DNA of 64,000 nucleotides from Paenibacillus puerhi (GCF_009846885.1 NZ_WUWM01000005.1:124001-188000), one strand, 5' to 3'; shown: positions 17,758 through 26,528, counted from the first letter of the stretch. The notes: generated by a model not told the origin, from the letters alone. Translations and numbers: made by a program.

Positions 17758-18402
17758 ATGCATACAGGAACTCAGGTACAGGCCGTGACTTGGAATCAAT
17801 CGTTTTTGATCAAAATGCAGTACTTTCTCGTAACTACGCTGCCATTAGGCGTTTTGGGCTTCGCTTTTGCGGTCACCTTCTTCGCGCTCGGCGTTGCGCT
17901 GACCCCGTTAGGAATCGGGATTCCCATTCTCTACTTTGCGCTTCTGGGCTGTAAACGTCTGCAGGAGCTGGACGCCCAGGCGCTCGGCCGTAAGGAAACG
18001 AGGAAGGAAGAGTTCGGGTACTTGGACGAACCCCAGACTCCCGCCGAAGGCAAGCGCGGGATGAAGGCGGTACTGTTGTCTTTGGAATCGTATTTGCCGG
18101 TCGCGTATTGGATTCTGAAGCTGCCGATAAGCCTTGTTCAGTTTGTGCTGGCCGTTGCTTTTCCGGTAGCGGGTTTTATTCTATTGTTCGCGCCGCTCGT
18201 TTATTTGGCTGCTGCCCAGTGGTACGGCTTTAATCTGTTTGCCGATGACCTGGTGATGGATAAGCTGCTGCCGATGGCCTCTCCTCAGGAGCGTTCTTAT
18301 GTGGTGGCTGGGGTCGGGCTGGTCTGGTTTCTGATCGGCATCTACCTCGTAAACCGGATGTTCCGGGCTTCGATCTGGTTTGCGAACGCTTGGGGAAAAT
18401 AA
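17758..18402 (+). CDS. Four-helix membrane protein, putative sensor-type domain
   Basis: 214 residues from ATG 17758 (AAAGGAAGG ten bases upstream; an ATG at 17728 is in frame but has no ribosome site and sits beside a TTATAAT element). Two hydrophobic hairpins: about 23-62 (LPLGVLGFAFAVTFFALGVALTP) and about 120-200. This resembles the N-terminal membrane sensor domain attached to some histidine kinases, here standing alone with no kinase domain. The gap before it (17526-17757) holds a small hairpin AACCTG-TTCG-CAGGTT at about 17669-17684. The function is unknown. Confidence 0.7.
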   Translation: MHTGTQVQAVTWNQSFLIKMQYFLVTTLPLGVLGFAFAVTFFALGVALTPLGIGIPILYFALLGCKRLQELDAQALGRKETRKEEFGYLDEPQTPAEGKRGMKAVLLSLESYLPVAYWILKLPISLVQFVLAVAFPVAGFILLFAPLVYLAAAQWYGFNLFADDLVMDKLLPMASPQERSYVVAGVGLVWFLIGIYLVNRMFRASIWFANAWGK

Positions 18403-18426
18403 TTCGATCTGGGACTATTTTCGTGC

Positions 18427-18432
18427 TATACT
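18427..18432 (+). promoter_or_regulatory. Candidate -10 element for the first GEMM riboswitch
   Basis: TATACT about 20 bases before the aptamer, with a weak TTCGAT (18403-18408) 18 bases upstream as -35. Transcription would begin near 18439, just before the aptamer. Confidence 0.5.
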
Positions 18433-18452
18433 AGTTCCATCGGGTAACCGCC

Positions 18453-18537
18453 CGACACGATAATAGCAAATCTGACGAAAGTCAGGGACGCAAAGCTACA
18501 GGGACTAATGTGCAAACGATGTCAGCCAGCTGCCGAA
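18453..18537 (+). ncRNA. Cyclic di-GMP-I (GEMM) riboswitch upstream of a small gene
   Basis: The conserved GEMM-I elements appear in order: ATAGCAAATC, a P2 hairpin CTGAC-GAAA-GTCAG closed by a GAAA tetraloop, GGGACGCAAAGC, the tetraloop-receptor side ACAGGGACTAA, a short P3 region, and GTCAGCCAGCTGCCGA. This matches the c-di-GMP-I class (Vc2-like), including the GACGCAAAGC core. Downstream, GTGCAAGGG (18575-18583) and CCCTTGCGC (18597-18605) form a hairpin without a T-run. The regulated gene is the 55-codon frame at 18645. Confidence 0.9.
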
Positions 18538-18644
18538 CGTATGAGGACTTAGGTCACTACGCTTCCCTTTGGCTGTGCAAGGGTATGGTGGATGTTCCCT
18601 TGCGCTGCGAGCTTTGAGCAAAAATTTAGCGGAGGTCGAGTGTA

Positions 18645-18812
18645 ATGAACGAGAAGGAAACCTGGGAATTGAATGAGCTGTTGGGAGAGAAGGTAGCCGG
18701 AAATTTGCTGCAGGAGATGCGTCAGGCTTCCAAGGAAGAGCTGCTTGCGATGCGGGAAGCCTTCGAAACGTTGATGAACTATGAAAAATCAATGAAGCTG
18801 GCGGCGAGCTGA
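18645..18812 (+). CDS. 55-residue protein of unknown function under c-di-GMP riboswitch control
   Basis: Too short for usual gene filters but well supported: GGAGG nine bases before ATG 18645, a riboswitch upstream, and a strong terminator downstream. The product is acidic and almost wholly helical in appearance (ETWELNELLGEKVAGNLL, then QEMRQASKEELLAMREAFET), without membrane segment, signal peptide or Cys. It does not match Spo0E or Sda, two small helical regulators I compared it with from memory. A small partner-binding regulator in c-di-GMP-controlled behaviour is a reasonable guess and no more. Confidence 0.8.
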   Translation: MNEKETWELNELLGEKVAGNLLQEMRQASKEELLAMREAFETLMNYEKSMKLAAS

Positions 18813-18861
18813 CCGTCCAGCTTCCCCATATAGCGCTTCTCCTCCGCGCGGAGAAGGTGCG

Positions 18862-18917
18862 TTCTATACACCAAAAAGGATCCAGCCCCGAGGGCGGATC
18901 CTTTTTGGTGTATAGAA
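18862..18917. terminator. Perfect 22-bp inverted repeat, bidirectional terminator
   Basis: A 22-base arm at 18862-18883 (core CACCAAAAAGGATCC) is repeated exactly inverted at 18896-18917 around a 12-base loop. The arms carry five A or five T, giving both strands a T-tract in the stem. It lies between the 55-residue gene and the convergent oxidoreductase gene, so it probably stops both. Confidence 0.85.
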
Positions 18918-18930
18918 ACGTCGACCCCAG

Positions 18931-19938
18931 CTAGGCCTCTTCCCGCAGCTTGACGATAACGCGTCCGCGCGCTTGGCCGCTTAGGATATGGGCCAGCGCT
19001 TCCGGCAGCTCGGACAGGCCGATCGTTCGATAGCCCGCTGCCAGGTACGTAGCAGGCTTCCAGGCTTCGGCCAGCCTGCCCCACACTTCAGTCCGGAGGG
19101 TCATCGGACAATAGACCGAGTCGATCCCCAGCAGCTTCACTCCGCGAAGAATAAAGGGATACACGGTTGCGGCAAAAGCGGCCCCTCCGGTCAATCCGCT
19201 AACGGCTGCAGCGCCCCCGTACCGGATCGAGCCTAGAATAGCAGCTAGGGCTTCCCCGCCTACCGGATCGATAGCGGCGGCCCAGGCTTCCTTCTGCAGT
19301 GGCTTCGGCTTGTCCGGTCGAAGCTCATCGCGTCCGATGATGGCCGAGGCTCCGAGCTGCAGCAAGTATTCGTGCTCGGAGGCTTTGCCTGTGCTTGCGG
19401 TCACATGGTATCCCCGTGCAGCCAGCAGGGAGACGGCTACGCTGCCGACCCCGCCAGTCGCCCCCGTGACGAGAACGGGGGCGGTGTCCGGGCCAGGCTG
19501 CAGCCCGTTGCTCTCCAGCTCTGCAAGCGAAAGAGCGGCAGTGAAGCCGGCTGTCCCGAGCGCCATAGCTTCGGCCATCGACAGCCCGTCCGGCAAAGGG
19601 ACTACCCAACTGGCCGGCACGCGGGCATACTCGCTATATCCGCCATAATGCGAGACTCCCAGCCCGTAACCGGTGACGAGCACCCGATCTCCGGGCGCGA
19701 ACAAGCCGCTCTCCGCATGCTCGACAACGCCTGCGAGGTCGATCCCCGGAATGAAGGGGTACGACTTCACGATCGTACTTTTCGGGAGCGCGGCAAGACC
19801 ATCCTTATAGTTGACGCCGGAGAAATAAACCCGAATGGTAACCTCCCCTTGGGGCAGCTGGTCCTTCCTCATCTCCCGGATGGCTCCCGAAACGGTGTCT
19901 CCGGCCTTCTCCAAGACATAGGCCTGAAATGTACTCAT
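18931..19938 (-). CDS. YhdH/YhfP-type quinone oxidoreductase (MDR family)
   Basis: 335 residues, medium-chain reductase without structural zinc. N-terminal GroES-like domain (FSGVNYKDGLAAL, PFIPGIDLAGVVE, GYGLGVSHYGGYSEYARV) and Rossmann domain with VLVTGATGGVGSVAVSLL (about 153-170) for NADPH. The signature fits the YhdH/YhfP acrylyl-CoA reductase-like group that reduces activated double bonds. Monocistronic; ATG 19938 preceded by AAGGAGGGA. Confidence 0.92.
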   Translation of the reverse strand: MSTFQAYVLEKAGDTVSGAIREMRKDQLPQGEVTIRVYFSGVNYKDGLAALPKSTIVKSYPFIPGIDLAGVVEHAESGLFAPGDRVLVTGYGLGVSHYGGYSEYARVPASWVVPLPDGLSMAEAMALGTAGFTAALSLAELESNGLQPGPDTAPVLVTGATGGVGSVAVSLLAARGYHVTASTGKASEHEYLLQLGASAIIGRDELRPDKPKPLQKEAWAAAIDPVGGEALAAILGSIRYGGAAAVSGLTGGAAFAATVYPFILRGVKLLGIDSVYCPMTLRTEVWGRLAEAWKPATYLAAGYRTIGLSELPEALAHILSGQARGRVIVKLREEA

Positions 19939-19998
19939 GCCGTTGTCCCTCCTTATTACCGAATTTAATCCCTTTGCATGTATCAGGGGGATGACAGC

Positions 19999-21345
19999 TT
20001 ACCTTTTGGCGGCATACGGTACGCGGACATGTACGGCTAATCCGATCAGGAGGAGCAAGATCAGCGAGCCGAGCGCCAGCCGGCTGGCGAGATTACCGTA
20101 TTCGGCAAGCGTCAAAGTGATGGTGCCGTATAGAAACGGTCCTACGATGGACGACACCTTGCCGGAGAAGGCAAACAAGCCGAAAAACTGGCCACGTTTT
20201 TCTTCTGGGGTGAGTTCCACGATCATCGTCCGCGAGGTAACCCACATCGCGCCCATCGAGACGCCATACAAGCTTCCAGCGGCCCAGAACAATCCTTGAT
20301 TAGCCGTCAGCGAGGCGAGGGCGATGGAAACCATCATGATAACAGCCACAGCGCCTACGGCCCGTTTGGACCCTATGCGGCGGTTGACGTAGCCGAACAT
20401 GAAGGAGCCGATAATGCTGGAAACGGTGGAAACCAGGTACAGGATGATGAATTGGCCCGTCGAGAACCCGATGACGGTTGTGGCGTATACCCCCATGACG
20501 GCGATAGCCGTAGCAACGGCGTCATTGAAAAAAAAGTAAGCGATCATGAACAGGAACACCGCCCGGTATGCCCTCGCTTCCTTGAAGGTTTGCCAGACCT
20601 CGCGGTAGCCGGAGAAAAAGGAAGACTTTGGCCGGTCTGCTGCTGCGGTTTTCAAGCCAGCCCCTTCTTTATACCAGAAGAAGAGGGGGAGCGAGAAGAT
20701 CAGGAACAGCAGCGCGCTGGGGATGAACGAGTGATGGGAGCCGTTGTTCCCGATAAACGGATAGACGGCCAGCCCGACCAAGGTGCCGAAATAGCCGATA
20801 GCGACCCCGTAACCGGAAATAAGGGGCAGCTCGCTTTCGTTGCCAAGATCCGAGATCATCGCATCGTAAAATACGAGGCTGGAATTATAAAAAAACTTGG
20901 CGAACATAAACAAGACGAGTACAATCGCCAGCGATAGAGGTATTCCTCCCACTGTAAGGCCGGTCTGCCAGAAGGAGGCTGCTCCCATCAGCAGCGTACT
21001 TGCAATACACAGAATAGTCAGCGGTACCAGGAACGGTTTCTTGCGCCCGGTACGGTCGATCAGGACGCCGTATAGCGGGGTGAACAGAACCAGAAAAAAG
21101 CTTGCCAGCGCATTGGTATACGTGATGAACGTGCTTGCAATCTGATTCATCGTCTCGCTGCCGCCCAGCGTTTCCTTTAAATAAAACGGGAAAAAGATCG
21201 TGATAATGTTGGACGTGAAGATCGTATTGGCAAAGTCGTACAGCGCCCAGACTAGCACAGGCAGCGACAAATAAAGCTGCCAGCCGCTGCGCGGCAGGGC
21301 AGGATGTTCCGCGGAACGTTCCTTGGAGCTTGGCATCATAGACAT
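19999..21345 (-). CDS. MFS transporter, UMF1 (YxiO-like) family
   Basis: 448 residues from the ATG at 21345; a TTG-based start eight codons earlier is possible but less well supported. About twelve membrane helices. WALYDFANTIFTSNII near the N-terminus is the hallmark of the UMF1 family, as is DRTGRKKPFLVPLTI in the loop after helix 2. Members are related to vacuolar effluxers of yeast; the bacterial substrates are unknown. It lies 60 bases downstream of the oxidoreductase gene on the plus-strand map, which puts it upstream in the same direction of transcription; the two could be cotranscribed. Confidence 0.9.
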   Translation of the reverse strand: MSMMPSSKERSAEHPALPRSGWQLYLSLPVLVWALYDFANTIFTSNIITIFFPFYLKETLGGSETMNQIASTFITYTNALASFFLVLFTPLYGVLIDRTGRKKPFLVPLTILCIASTLLMGAASFWQTGLTVGGIPLSLAIVLVLFMFAKFFYNSSLVFYDAMISDLGNESELPLISGYGVAIGYFGTLVGLAVYPFIGNNGSHHSFIPSALLFLIFSLPLFFWYKEGAGLKTAAADRPKSSFFSGYREVWQTFKEARAYRAVFLFMIAYFFFNDAVATAIAVMGVYATTVIGFSTGQFIILYLVSTVSSIIGSFMFGYVNRRIGSKRAVGAVAVIMMVSIALASLTANQGLFWAAGSLYGVSMGAMWVTSRTMIVELTPEEKRGQFFGLFAFSGKVSSIVGPFLYGTITLTLAEYGNLASRLALGSLILLLLIGLAVHVRVPYAAKR

Positions 21346-21543
21346 AGGTACACCATTCCTTCGCTGCAAAGTGATTGCCCTCTATCAGAAGTATTCGTTC
21401 CAAGCAGGCAAATTCCTTGCCTTTATCTAAAATTAAAAAATCGGCGGCTGAAGCATCTAAGCAAAGGCAGTTTGCTGCAACCGGGACGATTCGCGCAGCG
21501 AGGCTGGGAGGCCGTTACATCCAAGTATTTCCTGTGTTCAGAC

Positions 21544-21571
21544 TTGTAATTTCTGGTTCTGGTGCTATAAT
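21544..21571 (+). promoter_or_regulatory. Sigma-A type promoter for the CheY-like gene
   Basis: TTGTAA (21544-21549), 16 bases, then TATAAT (21566-21571) with an extended TGC just before it. It lies about 75 bases ahead of the GTG start. The rest of the gap from 21346 shows no other gene. Confidence 0.8.
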
Positions 21572-21645
21572 ACAGGGTACAAATTATATAAATAGATCCA
21601 ACATCCTTGAATGCGAAGACTTTGCGAAGAGGAGGCTGTTTCGAC

Positions 21646-22008
21646 GTGAGCAAAATATTGATCGTCGACGATTCACTCTTTATGCGCATGCTGTTGAAGA
21701 ATGTGCTTCACGAGTTGGGTTACGAAACAGTGGTAGAAGCAACGAACGGACTGGAAGCGTTGTCAAAATTCGAAGACGAGAAGCCTGATGTCGTGACCCT
21801 TGATATTACGATGCCCGAAATGGATGGCATTACGGCTCTGGAGAAGATCATCTCGATGAATCCGGAAGCCAAGGTCATCATGGTAACCGCTATGGGCCAG
21901 CAGGCGCTGCTGATTCGTGCGGTCAGCATGGGAGCCAGCGATTTTATTGTGAAGCCGTTCAGCAAGGACAGAGTACGAGAGGCGCTGAAGAAAGCGCTCG
22001 CGGGCTAA
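21646..22008 (+). CDS. CheY-like single-domain response regulator
   Basis: 120 residues, receiver domain only. The acidic pair IVDDS (8-9), phosphoacceptor Asp53 (TLDITMPEMDG), Thr in VTAMGQ, and Lys in IVKPFSKD are all present, so it is fully competent for phosphorylation. It resembles CheY of Bacillus, but it lies outside any flagellar operon and no kinase gene is adjacent. GTG 21646 lies ten bases after AGGAGG. A chemotaxis role is plausible given the MCP and CheW genes 3 kb away, but not shown. Confidence 0.9.
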   Translation: MSKILIVDDSLFMRMLLKNVLHELGYETVVEATNGLEALSKFEDEKPDVVTLDITMPEMDGITALEKIISMNPEAKVIMVTAMGQQALLIRAVSMGASDFIVKPFSKDRVREALKKALAG

Positions 22009-22119
22009 GACTGCTGCTGATTTGGTGGCGGAAGCTTTATAATGATACAATAGCCAATGTGGAGGAGATCTTCCGGAGATACGATGTATCTTAATTGAGA
22101 AAGCGGGGTATTCGAATTC

Positions 22120-22812
22120 ATGGAAATCAGATATCATGGTCACTCCTGTGTTCAACTGACGGCAGGCGGACGATCTATCGTGATCGATCCTTTCCTGTCG
22201 GGCAATCCGCTGGCTGCAACTACGCCGGATGAGATTAAGGTCGATTTCGTGCTGCTGACGCATGCTCACCAGGATCATATTCTGGATGCCTATCCGATCG
22301 CGAAAGCGAATGAAGCGACGATCGTCGCCACTTTCGAGCTGGCCGCCTATATGGAGTTTCAGGGGGCGAAAACACTTGCGATGAATATCGGGGGCCGGGT
22401 GAATCTGGGCTTTGCCGAGGTACAGATGACGCATGCCTTCCACAGCTCCGGCATTGTCCTTCAGGAGCAGGGCCAAATTATATACGGCGGGATGCCGGCC
22501 GGCTTCTTGATAAGGTGGAACGGATTGACGATGTATCACAGCGGCGATACCGGGCTCTTCTCGGATATGAAAATGCTCGGAGAATTGTATGATATTGACG
22601 TCGCATTTCTGCCGATCGGAGACTTGTTTACGATGGGTCCGGAGGATGCGGCAATCGCCGCCCGATGGCTGAACGCCAAAGCGGTCGTACCGCTTCATTT
22701 CGATACCTTCCCTCCCATTCGCCAAGATACGGCGGCTTTCGCCGCGAAGCTCGAGAGCATGGGAATACGCGGCATTGCGATGAAGCCGGGAGAACGTCAT
22801 CAGATCGGATAA
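22120..22812 (+). CDS. UPF0173 metal-dependent hydrolase (metallo-beta-lactamase fold)
   Basis: 230 residues, normal length for the YtkL/UPF0173 family. Metal-binding motif LTHAHQDH (about 46-53), upstream HGHSC at 5-9, later FHSSG, HSGDTGLF with the bridging Asp, and PLHFDTFP near the end. A soluble hydrolase of unknown physiological substrate. Overlaps nothing; the acetyltransferase gene begins 13 bases downstream and is probably cotranscribed. Confidence 0.92.
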   Translation: MEIRYHGHSCVQLTAGGRSIVIDPFLSGNPLAATTPDEIKVDFVLLTHAHQDHILDAYPIAKANEATIVATFELAAYMEFQGAKTLAMNIGGRVNLGFAEVQMTHAFHSSGIVLQEQGQIIYGGMPAGFLIRWNGLTMYHSGDTGLFSDMKMLGELYDIDVAFLPIGDLFTMGPEDAAIAARWLNAKAVVPLHFDTFPPIRQDTAAFAAKLESMGIRGIAMKPGERHQIG

Positions 22813-22825
22813 GGGAGAACACGAA

Positions 22826-23275
22826 GTGAACATCAAGACTTTAGCCGCAACCTCGAAGGAGCACTTGGAGCAATGTCTGCAGGTGCGCATGGAAGTATTT
22901 GTAAAGGAACAGCAGGTGCCTGTCGAGCTTGAGATCGACGAATTCGATGCCTCCTGGGAGGCTTGCCGGCACTTTCTGCTGCTGGATAGCGACAGGCCTG
23001 TGGCGGCTGCCCGTTATCGGATGTACGATGAGAATACCGCCAAGCTGCAGCGCATCGCAGTGCTCGCTGCGTACCGCGGCTTCGGGCTAGGGAGAAGGAT
23101 CATCGAAGTGATGGAGAACGAGATCCGGAGCCTGGGCGTAGGCTTTATCATACTGGACGGGCAGACCCACGCCGAGTCCTTTTACCGCAAGCTGGGGTAC
23201 GTCACCGTGTCGGACGAACCCTTCCTGGATGCGGGCATCTGGCATGTGCGGATGAAAAAGAGAGTAGACGCATAG
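22826..23275 (+). CDS. GNAT family N-acetyltransferase
   Basis: 149 residues. The acetyl-CoA binding motif is IAVLAAYRGFGLGRRIIEVME (about 73-93; R-G-x-G-x-G/A core as RGFGLG), followed by GQTHAESFYRKLGYVTVSD, which is typical of the YjcF-like ElaA/GNAT branch. The substrate is unknown. GTG start at 22826 preceded by AAGGGAGAA. Likely in one unit with the UPF0173 gene. Confidence 0.9.
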   Translation: MNIKTLAATSKEHLEQCLQVRMEVFVKEQQVPVELEIDEFDASWEACRHFLLLDSDRPVAAARYRMYDENTAKLQRIAVLAAYRGFGLGRRIIEVMENEIRSLGVGFIILDGQTHAESFYRKLGYVTVSDEPFLDAGIWHVRMKKRVDA

Positions 23276-23280
23276 GAACG

Positions 23281-23308
23281 AGCCGTCCGACAGATTGACC
23301 GGACGGCT
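23281..23308 (+). terminator. Intrinsic terminator after the acetyltransferase
   Basis: AGCCGTCCG (23281-23289) and CGGACGGCT (23300-23308) form a perfect nine-pair stem with a ten-base loop, followed by CTTGG only, so it is a weak T-tract. Confidence 0.65.
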
Positions 23309-23405
23309 CTTGGCTATGCGTTCATTTGTCACAGCTTGTTCGTTGGAACTAGACGCTCTATGGTATACACTGGAGGAAATATAAGCAGCGAGGGGCGCAA
23401 ACGAG

Positions 23406-24479
23406 TTGGAACGAGAACAGCTTTGGCAGCAGGCGGAGGACTTCATCCGGGTATGCTACGCCGAATTGAATAAATCCGAAGAAGAACTGGCGGACAGACT
23501 GGAGGAAGTAAAGAAGGCCCTAGCCGACTTGGGAGCCTACACCCATACGCAGGAAGAGCTGACCCATGGGGCCAAGATGGCGTGGCGCAACAGCAACCGG
23601 TGTATTGGACGGCTGTTCTGGGAGACGCTGGAGGTGGTGGATGCCCGCGCCCTGTCCACGGATGACGAGATGGCGGAGGCGTTGTTCCGCCATCTCGAGC
23701 TCGCAACCCATGGAGGCCGGATACGTCCGGTCATCACTGTGTTTCGGGCATCCTCTGCGGCAAGGCCGGACGCACGGATCTGGAACCGCCAGCTGATCCG
23801 CTATGCCGGGTATAAGACGGAGAACGGCATCGTAGGCGACCCCATCTCCGCAGAGTTCACTTCCTTCTGTCAGTCGCTGGGCTGGAGGGGGGAGGGAACG
23901 CCGTATGATGTGCTGCCGCTCGTCCTGAGCATGGAGAGCGAGGCCCCCAGCCTGTATGAGATTCCGAAAGAATTGGTGCTGGAAGTGCCGATCGAGCATC
24001 CCGATTATCCGGAAACCGCCAAGCTGGGGCTCCGATGGTATGCCGTTCCGATCGTGTCCGATATGCGGCTCGAAATTGGCGGAATCTCCTATTCCGCAGC
24101 GCCCTTCAACGGCTGGTACATGGGTACCGAAATCGGCGCCCGTAACCTGGCGGATGAGGACCGTTATAACCTGCAGCCGGTCATGGCTCGCATTATGGGA
24201 CTGGATACGGCACGTGAGTCTTCGCTGTGGAAGGATAGAGCGCTCCTGGAGCTGAACGCAGCGGTGCTGCATTCGTTCAAAAAAAACGGGGTCGCGATTG
24301 TCGATCATCATACGGCCGCCCAGCAGTTCAAGCGCTTTGAGGACAACGAGAACAAGCGGGGAAGAGCGGTAACCGGCGATTGGTCGTGGCTGATTCCGCC
24401 GGTGTCTCCGGCGGCAACTCCTATTTTCCACAGTACCTATGAGAATAGAACGGTTACCCCCAATTTTTTCTATCGCTGA
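23406..24479 (+). CDS. nos: Bacterial nitric oxide synthase oxygenase
   Basis: 357 residues, the usual length of oxygenase-only bacterial NO synthases. The heme thiolate Cys66 lies in WRNSNRCIGR; the substrate region is FNGWYMGTEIGARNLAD (Glu binds the arginine guanidinium); the C-terminus has RGRAVTGDWSWLIPPVSP with the pterin-stacking Trp and ends in NRTVTPNFFYR. It makes NO from L-arginine with electrons borrowed from cellular flavodoxins or reductases, since no reductase domain is attached. In Bacillus NO protects against oxidative stress and some antibiotics. TTG start at 23406, ten bases after GAGGGG. Monocistronic, with terminators on both sides. Confidence 0.96.
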   Translation: MEREQLWQQAEDFIRVCYAELNKSEEELADRLEEVKKALADLGAYTHTQEELTHGAKMAWRNSNRCIGRLFWETLEVVDARALSTDDEMAEALFRHLELATHGGRIRPVITVFRASSAARPDARIWNRQLIRYAGYKTENGIVGDPISAEFTSFCQSLGWRGEGTPYDVLPLVLSMESEAPSLYEIPKELVLEVPIEHPDYPETAKLGLRWYAVPIVSDMRLEIGGISYSAAPFNGWYMGTEIGARNLADEDRYNLQPVMARIMGLDTARESSLWKDRALLELNAAVLHSFKKNGVAIVDHHTAAQQFKRFEDNENKRGRAVTGDWSWLIPPVSPAATPIFHSTYENRTVTPNFFYR

Positions 24480-24518
24480 CGAAGGCATTTTATTTAGAGA
24501 GTAAGGCCGAGAGGGAAG

Positions 24519-24541
24519 GACCTGACAGTTATTGTCAGGTC
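24519..24541 (+). terminator. Intrinsic terminator after nos
   Basis: GACCTGACA (24519-24527) pairs perfectly with TGTCAGGTC (24533-24541) around a five-base loop, followed by TTATTTTA. Confidence 0.85.
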
Positions 24542-24610
24542 TTATTTTATGAAGAAGCACGACTTTCAACATAAAAGTGGGTCTTTTAAACTATATTCAA
24601 TCATGATCTC

Positions 24611-24639
24611 TTGTATTATTGGTATGATTTAACTATAAT
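24611..24639 (+). promoter_or_regulatory. Sigma-A type promoter upstream of the MCP leader
   Basis: TTGTAT (24611-24616), 17 bases, TATAAT (24634-24639). It would give a leader of about 300 bases containing the GEMM aptamer at 24766. No clear flagellar sigma-D promoter was recognised. Confidence 0.7.
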
Positions 24640-24765
24640 GCAAAGTGTGAGGCGTAAGTTAGTCTTAGTAAATGGTGAAAAATGTCGAAAACTAAACGGA
24701 GTTTCACAAGGAGACAGGGGGGCTGAGGTTAGAATTCCATACATGACAATGACAACTACATAGTA

Positions 24766-24863
24766 AGGGCACACCCATCGAAAGGTGGGGTCGCAAAGCT
24801 ATAGGGGTTAACATGCCGGTCTTCCTCGGAAGGAAGGGGCATCATGCCAGCCAGTTACCGGAA
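24766..24863 (+). ncRNA. Cyclic di-GMP-I (GEMM) riboswitch upstream of the chemoreceptor
   Basis: GEMM-I elements in order: GGGCACACC, a P2 hairpin CACCC-ATCGAAAG-GTGGG, GGTCGCAAAGC (the conserved core), TATAGGGGTTAA (receptor), a long P3 stem ATGCC...GGCAT, then ATGCCAGCCAGTTACCGG closing P1. It is separated by seven bases from a terminator hairpin, the layout of a transcription-terminating switch. Its target is the methyl-accepting chemotaxis gene at 24947. Confidence 0.9.
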
Positions 24864-24869
24864 AAGATG

Positions 24870-24903
24870 GAGCCTCCTCATCAATTCGGGAAGCTCTTTT
24901 TTT
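24870..24903 (+). terminator. Terminator hairpin of the MCP riboswitch
   Basis: GAGCCTCCT (24870-24878) pairs with GGGAAGCTC (24888-24896), with one mismatch and one wobble, followed by seven T (24897-24903). It lies directly after the aptamer and 40 bases before the chemoreceptor start, so ligand binding can control read-through. The direction of control cannot be read from sequence alone. Confidence 0.8.
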
Positions 24904-24946
24904 GTGTATTCAACATGTATTTATATAACGAAGGGATGTTATTGTT

Positions 24947-26515
24947 ATGAGAATGACCGTGGCTAAGAAACTATATAGTGGATTTTTTGCTGTGCTGCTT
25001 TTATTGGCGGCTGTGGGCGGTATCAGTTATGTTCAAATGAAAAATGTTGACCATTCGTATAGTCTGTTGATCGATGATCGGGCAGCAAAGGTTATTATGA
25101 TTAAGGATATGGTGCTCAGCGTCCGTGAACAGCAGCTAATGGCTAGGAGCTACCTGCTGACAGGCAACGAGAAATATCTCGTTGGTCTGGAGACGGCACG
25201 AGCCGATTACAAGGCCAAGAGCAATGAGATCGCCAAGCTGCTGACCACGACAAGAATGAAGGAGTATTTAAGTGAAATGAATAAGCAGCAGGCTCTCTTC
25301 GCACAGTTTGCCGATCAGGCTATCCAGAACAAGAAGCTTGGCAACATGGATGTCGTGCTGGATATCATCGAGAACCAGTCGGCCTCCTCGGTAGAGGCTA
25401 TCGAAAAGGTAGGCGATGAGTTCATGGGCATGCAGCAGGAGCTGCTGGATCAAGGCAACGTGGATAACTCCGATAAGGTGGATGCCACCATCACCACCTT
25501 GCTGCTGCTAAGCATCTTTGCTGTATTTGCTGGAGGCGTTATTGCGTTCTTCATCAGCCGGCAAATTTCCCGGCCGATCCTGGCCGTATCCCAGGCGGCA
25601 GAACGCATCGCTGCCGGCGACTTGACAGCGGAGCCTTTAGCGGTCCGCAACCGGGACGAGCTTGGCGAAATGGCCCGGTCCTTCAACGCGATGACGGATA
25701 ATTTGAGCCAAATCATCCGCTCGGTCCTGAACTCGGCGGCCAGCCTGTCGGCGGCAGCCCAAGAAATATCCGCGAGTACGGAAGAAATCGCAAGCGGAAG
25801 CAGCAGCCAGGCGGGTGCGGCCCAGACGATCAATGAGCTGTTCAGAGAGCTGTCGTCGGCCGTCACCTCCGTTGCCAAGGGGGCGGAGGAAGCGTCCGAG
25901 CTGACCAGCAGTACGATGGGCCTCGCGGCAGAAGGAAGCAAGGTGCTGCAATCCTCTATCGACGGCATGAATGCGATCCATAGCCAGATGTCTCGCTTGG
26001 AAGAGGATTCGAATAAAATCGGGGATATTATCGAGGTCATCGACGACATCGCGGATCAAACGAATCTGCTCGCCCTGAATGCGGCCATCGAGGCGGCAAG
26101 GGCCGGGGACCAAGGCAGAGGGTTTGCCGTAGTCGCCGATGAGGTACGCAAATTAGCGGAGCGCAGCATCGATGCGACCAAACAAATTACCGGCATCATC
26201 AAGGGCATGCAGCAGAACACGCTTCGCAGTATCGCAGCCGTGAACGAAGGCGTTGCTTATTCGCAGAAAACGGGTGAATCATTCGAACGAATTTTCTCGC
26301 TTGTGAATGAGTCGTCCGGTAAGGTGACGGAAATCGCAGCAGCCAGCGAAGAGCAAGCGGCTCAAACAACGGATGTGCAGCATTCGATAGAAAGCATCTC
26401 CGCTGCGACGGAGCAGGCCGCAGCAGCCTGCGAAGAGACGGCCTCCTCTGCCCAGTCCCTTGCGATACTGGCTGAAGAGCTGAACAGCGCGGTCGAGATA
26501 TTCAAGCTTAGATAG
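24947..26515 (+). CDS. Methyl-accepting chemotaxis protein, c-di-GMP riboswitch controlled
   Basis: 522 residues. Transmembrane helix about 9-29, an all-helical four-helix-bundle-like sensor domain (about 33-180), second helix about 183-206, HAMP (about 207-260), and a long coiled-coil signalling domain with the conserved tip [20 protein letters not shown] and [18 protein letters not shown]. Glu/Gln/Ala-rich methylation segments flank the tip. The next gene is cheW, 13 bases downstream. The riboswitch ties receptor level to c-di-GMP, linking the motile/sessile choice to chemotaxis. Confidence 0.95.
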   Translation: MRMTVAKKLYSGFFAVLLLLAAVGGISYVQMKNVDHSYSLLIDDRAAKVIMIKDMVLSVREQQLMARSYLLTGNEKYLVGLETARADYKAKSNEIAKLLTTTRMKEYLSEMNKQQALFAQFADQAIQNKKLGNMDVVLDIIENQSASSVEAIEKVGDEFMGMQQELLDQGNVDNSDKVDATITTLLLLSIFAVFAGGVIAFFISRQISRPILAVSQAAERIAAGDLTAEPLAVRNRDELGEMARSFNAMTDNLSQIIRSVLNSAASLSAAAQEISASTEEIASGSSSQAGAAQTINELFRELSSAVTSVAKGAEEASELTSSTMGLAAEGSKVLQSSIDGMNAIHSQMSRLEEDSNKIGDIIEVIDDIADQTNLLALNAAIEAARAGDQGRGFAVVADEVRKLAERSIDATKQITGIIKGMQQNTLRSIAAVNEGVAYSQKTGESFERIFSLVNESSGKVTEIAAASEEQAAQTTDVQHSIESISAATEQAAAACEETASSAQSLAILAEELNSAVEIFKLR

Positions 26516-26528
26516 AGGAGGCGGCACG

